From: a virus
Reading direction: 5' to 3' (one strand)
DNA: 31,280 bases
IMG/VR virus record: IMGVR_UViG_3300022749_000061
Span: 1 to 31,280 of that record
The notes beneath the pieces were generated by a model. It did not search any database. It saw nothing but the letters and a program-made list of their open reading frames with translations, and was not told the DNA's origin. This document shows positions 28,824 through 31,280 of this stretch, piece after piece; the stretch's first letter is position 1; every line of letters begins with the position of its first letter. Made by a program: the position numbers and the translations under genes.

Positions 28824-30077
28824 ATGGCCGACGATATTATTTCGATTACTTTCAATAACGACAGAGTTGCTCCATTGGACGGAGGCGGTGCATTATTCTA
28901 TAATGGCACGTTGTTTGTCGATTATACTAATCAAACGGTAAGTGGAAGCATAAATATAACCGGTTATTATGAAACCAACGCTTCTAGGTTTGATTTTGAA
29001 GTCTCCGGGAGCACGATTCGTCTGGTTTCAGATACAGATGATGAGAATGGATCAGTTCAAATACGACTTTCTAGCGAAAACCACATTTCAGCGGCAGTAG
29101 AGGCTATATATACTGACTACAATACAACCCACCTATGGTACACTCATAACGCTCCGGTTTCCTCAGCAGCTTATACAGACAGCACACCATGCTACGTCAC
29201 GGGAACGCGGGTCCTGACGAGCCGGGGCGAGGTGGCGGTCGAGGCGCTGGCGGTCGGCGATCTGGCCGTGACCGCCTCCGGAGAGGAGCGGCCGATCAAG
29301 TGGATCGGCACGCGCAGCTACATCGGTCGCTTCGCCAACGCCAACCCCGATGTCCTGCCGATCTGCGTCCGGGCTGGGGCACTCGCTGACGGCATCCCCA
29401 CCCGCGATCTCTGGGTCAGCCCTAAGCACGCGCTCTATCTCGACGCGCACCTCATCCCGGCCGAACTGCTGATCAATGGCACGAGCATCATCAAGGCCAC
29501 TCGCGTCGACAGCGTCACCTACTGGCATATCGAGCTCGACAGCCACGACGTGCTTCTGGCCGAGGGCGCGCCAGCCGAGAGCTTCGTCGACGATGACGGG
29601 CGCGGCATCTTCCACAATGCCCACACCTACCACGCCCTCTACCCCGACGCGCCGGCCACCCCAGCCGTATACTGCGCGCCGCGCATCGAGCACGGCTACG
29701 TGCTGGAGGCGGTGCAGCGCCGTCTGGCCGAGCGGGCTGGCCTGTCCTTGCCGGCAGAGCGCCGCTTCGGTCGCCTGCGCGGGCGGATCGACGGCTGCGA
29801 TGGCCGGCGGGTTTGGGGCTGGGCTCAGGATCTGGCTTATCCGAATGCGCCGGTGTGCTTGGACGTGGTCGTCGAGGGCGTGGTGGTCGGGCTGGTCTAC
29901 GCCGACCGGCACCGCGGTGACCTGGAGAGGGCTGGCATCGGCGACGGTCGCCACGCTTTCGCGTTCGACCTTCCGCGGCCGCATGCCGAGGCCATCGGGC
30001 ACACCGTAGCGGTGCGCCGATCGGCTGATGGAGAGGTGCTGATCAGCGCGATCCGAGATGCCCAACGAGCCGCCTGA
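28824..30077 (+). CDS. Hint-domain autoprocessing-type protein with AT-rich N-terminus (417 aa)
   Basis: The start is ATG 28824; a TTG at 28809 is in frame. Residues 1-122 are an AT-rich beta-type domain (I-S-I-T-F-N-N-D, N-G-T-L-F-V-D-Y, G-S-I-N-I-T-G-Y-Y, S-G-S-T-I-R-L-V-S-D). At C123 begins a Hint domain of the Hint_2 type: C-Y-V-T-G-T-R-V-L-T-S-R-G-E-V-A-V-E, then V-G-D-L-A-V-T, I-K-W-I-G-T-R, V-S-P-K-H-A-L-Y-L-D-A-H-L-I-P-A-E-L-L-I-N-G, and H-D-V-L-L-A-E-G. Residues 305-417 are a GC-rich C-terminal domain (G-W-A-Q-D, R-G-D-L-E-R-A-G-I-G-D-G-R-H-A-F). Hint domains cleave the chain before the Cys by N-S acyl shift. No Sec signal is seen, so export, if any, would be by another route. DNA composition changes sharply at about 29190, at the Hint junction. 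Confidence 0.8.
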   Translation: MADDIISITFNNDRVAPLDGGGALFYNGTLFVDYTNQTVSGSINITGYYETNASRFDFEVSGSTIRLVSDTDDENGSVQIRLSSENHISAAVEAIYTDYNTTHLWYTHNAPVSSAAYTDSTPCYVTGTRVLTSRGEVAVEALAVGDLAVTASGEERPIKWIGTRSYIGRFANANPDVLPICVRAGALADGIPTRDLWVSPKHALYLDAHLIPAELLINGTSIIKATRVDSVTYWHIELDSHDVLLAEGAPAESFVDDDGRGIFHNAHTYHALYPDAPATPAVYCAPRIEHGYVLEAVQRRLAERAGLSLPAERRFGRLRGRIDGCDGRRVWGWAQDLAYPNAPVCLDVVVEGVVVGLVYADRHRGDLERAGIGDGRHAFAFDLPRPHAEAIGHTVAVRRSADGEVLISAIRDAQRAA

Positions 30078-30090
30078 CGCGATGTTAGCT

Positions 30091-30134
30091 CAACCGCTCC
30101 CTCACCTTGGTGTGCGGGGAGCGGGAGGGGTTGG
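30091..30134. repeat. Palindrome-type intergenic repeat, right copy
   Basis: CAACCGCTCCC (30091-30101) pairs with GGGAGCGG and GGTTG (30117-30133, small bulge), forming a long stem around CTCACCTTGGTGTGCG. It lies between the convergent ends of the Hint gene and the SGNH gene and resembles 28564-28593. Without a T tract on either side it is not a classical terminator, though it may act as a transcription barrier. Confidence 0.55.
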
Positions 30135-30139
30135 CGCGC

Positions 30140-31273
30140 TCAGTGGTTCAGTAGGTAGGCGTTGACCGGGGCCGCGTGGAGCAACGCCAGGAACGGGTAG
30201 CCGCCCTGGCCTTCGCCGAGCCCATTGTAGACGTACCCGGGATGCGTCCCGTCCTGGTAGATCAGCACGTTCGACAGGGCCGCCGTCGTGCCCATCGTCG
30301 GGTCGGTCGCCGCGTCGACGACAGAGTAGCCGAGGCTCGCGGCATTCGACCGGATCCACGTGTTCACCGCCGTGCGAACCGCCTCATAAGAGGGATTCGC
30401 CACGAAAGCCGAGCGCGGGAGGATCGTCTGCTCGAAGGTCGGCCCACACCCCGCGGCGATCGCGTACTGCTGAAGCGTCTGGAGGTTGGCCTGGATGGTC
30501 GCCGCCGTGCCGCCCGCCGGTATGTCGTTGGTCCCGACCGCGTTGTGGTAGAACGTCATCCCCGGCTTGGCACACAGGTTGATCCAACTCGGGATCGTGG
30601 CGACGTTCTGCGTCGAGGTCTGACCAGAGACAGCGACGTCGTAGGCATTGACCGCCGCGACGGTCTGGCCTGCCATGAGGCGCGGCCAGCCCATGAAGAA
30701 GCTGCCGTAAGCGCCCTCCGTGATCGAGTCGCCATCCGCCAGATCGGCACGCCGCACCTGCGGGTAGATGCCGGCCTGCCGATACAGCGTCATCACGACG
30801 TTCCAGTATTCGGCCGGCGACAAGGCGCGGTTGAAGATCAGCACATCGCGGATGGCGACGTTCCCGCAATTGGCGTCGAAGGAGGTGTCGGCCGGGACCG
30901 TGCCGCATCCGATCTGGCCGCCGGTCAGGGCCGACGCCGGGAAGGCACCCCGCCACAGCGCCTGCTGACCTTCGCCCGCCAGTACATAGGCGCCGGACGA
31001 CCCGCCGATCGAGCCGACAGCGCGCGCCGTGATCGGCGAGGTGTAGGCGGTGAGATTGAACTGTGCGCTGATGCTGGATGGGCTCGTGCCGGTCCAGACG
31101 GCCAAACCACCGACCGACTGCTTCTGCATCAGCGAGACGAAGGTGCTGCCCGACAGCTCGACGAGTGGCGCATCCTTCTGGGACTGGCCCATCGCGGCGA
31201 GCACGATCACGGTCTGCGCCTGCGTGTTCAGCACCAGTCCGGAAGGGATCGTCAGCCCCTGCCGGAACTTCAT
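30140..31273 (-). CDS. SGNH/GDSL hydrolase with LamG-like N-terminal part (377 aa or longer)
   Basis: The SGNH blocks are all visible: D-G-D-S-I-T-E-G (Ser183), A-V-S-G-Q-T-S (Gly217), V-G-T-N-D-I (Asn249) and Y-Q-D-G-T-H-P (Asp341, His344). Active esterase or deacetylase function is therefore likely. Residues 20-160 resemble the second half of a LamG/concanavalin fold, ending with I-R-D-V-L-I-F-N-R-A-L-S-P-A-E-Y. The frame stays open to the window edge 7 nt beyond the ATG at 31273, so the protein may be longer. Such proteins occur in phage tails that deacetylate or bind surface polysaccharide, and the strand agrees with the late operon. There is no signal peptide from this start. Confidence 0.82.
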   Translation of the reverse strand: MKFRQGLTIPSGLVLNTQAQTVIVLAAMGQSQKDAPLVELSGSTFVSLMQKQSVGGLAVWTGTSPSSISAQFNLTAYTSPITARAVGSIGGSSGAYVLAGEGQQALWRGAFPASALTGGQIGCGTVPADTSFDANCGNVAIRDVLIFNRALSPAEYWNVVMTLYRQAGIYPQVRRADLADGDSITEGAYGSFFMGWPRLMAGQTVAAVNAYDVAVSGQTSTQNVATIPSWINLCAKPGMTFYHNAVGTNDIPAGGTAATIQANLQTLQQYAIAAGCGPTFEQTILPRSAFVANPSYEAVRTAVNTWIRSNAASLGYSVVDAATDPTMGTTAALSNVLIYQDGTHPGYVYNGLGEGQGGYPFLALLHAAPVNAYLLNH

Positions 31274-31280
31274 GACCCCC

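Larger units (their letters stand above)
4053..31280. mobile_element. Podovirus-like prophage, partial (extends past the right edge)
   Basis: From the att site rightward, the window holds an almost continuous minus strand array of virion and lysis genes: major capsid, head-tail adaptor, P22-type tail hub, ejection-like proteins, tail fibres, holin-like proteins and endolysin. Short + strand gene groups interrupt it. No sheath, tape-measure or baseplate genes are seen, so a short-tailed phage is likely. Integrase, repressor, replication, terminase, portal and scaffold genes are not visible and may lie to the right. No virion gene listed shows an obvious frameshift, so the late region may still work. 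Confidence 0.85.

Noticed and set aside
4053-31280. Gene transfer agent or tailocin instead of a prophage
   Set aside because: A capsid, P22-type short-tail parts and a tRNA att site are present. Sheath or tube genes of tailocins and the RcGTA gene order are absent.

Overview
The window looks like chromosome plus prophage from a high-GC alphaproteobacterium, most likely Methylobacterium or a close relative. The reasons are the base composition, several small protein families common in that genus (DUF6894, the Cys-pair small protein at 5753, the 'HLGDGRWW' HNH-like protein) and intergenic palindromes of the genus type. The species call is inference; no rRNA or other marker gene is present.

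Left flank (1-4007), apparently chromosomal or another element. An IS110-family transposase runs off the left edge. Its left end truncates an HNH-type gene that also carries a frameshift. Two c-di-GMP turnover genes follow on the + strand: a membrane Cache-GGDEF diguanylate cyclase and an EAL phosphodiesterase with a CZB-like zinc-binding tail.

Attachment site (about 4008-4066). The 3' part of a CAT-anticodon tRNA (Met type) lies on the minus strand with its terminator but no matching 5' half. A 7-bp inverted repeat is centred on the anticodon. This reads as an att site, with the prophage to the right and the intact tRNA plus integrase expected beyond the right edge.

Prophage accessory end (4198-7300): small + strand genes of unknown function, then two DUF6894 genes on the minus strand, each with its own terminator.

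Prophage late genes (7350-28508), almost all minus strand and tightly overlapped. Read in transcription order (right to left): signal-peptide protein, N4-gp56-type major capsid protein, decoration-like protein, small Pro-rich protein, signal-peptide-bearing tail fibre, gp4-like head-tail adaptor, P22 gp10-like tail hub, small structural protein, DUF2824/GNAT-like protein (P22 gp14-like), and four large Ala/Gly/Gln-rich putative ejection proteins (one with a transglycosylase domain). A block of inserted genes (12073-13634) with a HEPN-like RX4H protein follows. Then come a lytic transglycosylase, a tail fibre, an accessory tail protein, and a lysis cassette (RlpA-like, GH24 endolysin, two holin-like membrane proteins, a membrane coiled-coil protein). 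The order matches the P22-type podovirus tail and ejection module. Integrase, repressor, terminase, portal and scaffold are not in this window.

Right end (28509-31280): an insertion-like stretch just upstream of the capsid gene holds a + strand Hint-domain protein with an AT-rich N-terminus, flanked by related palindromes, and a minus strand SGNH hydrolase with a LamG-like domain. Two near-identical 43-44 bp sequences (12001 and 27963), each upstream of a minus strand late-gene block, are candidate late promoters or operators.
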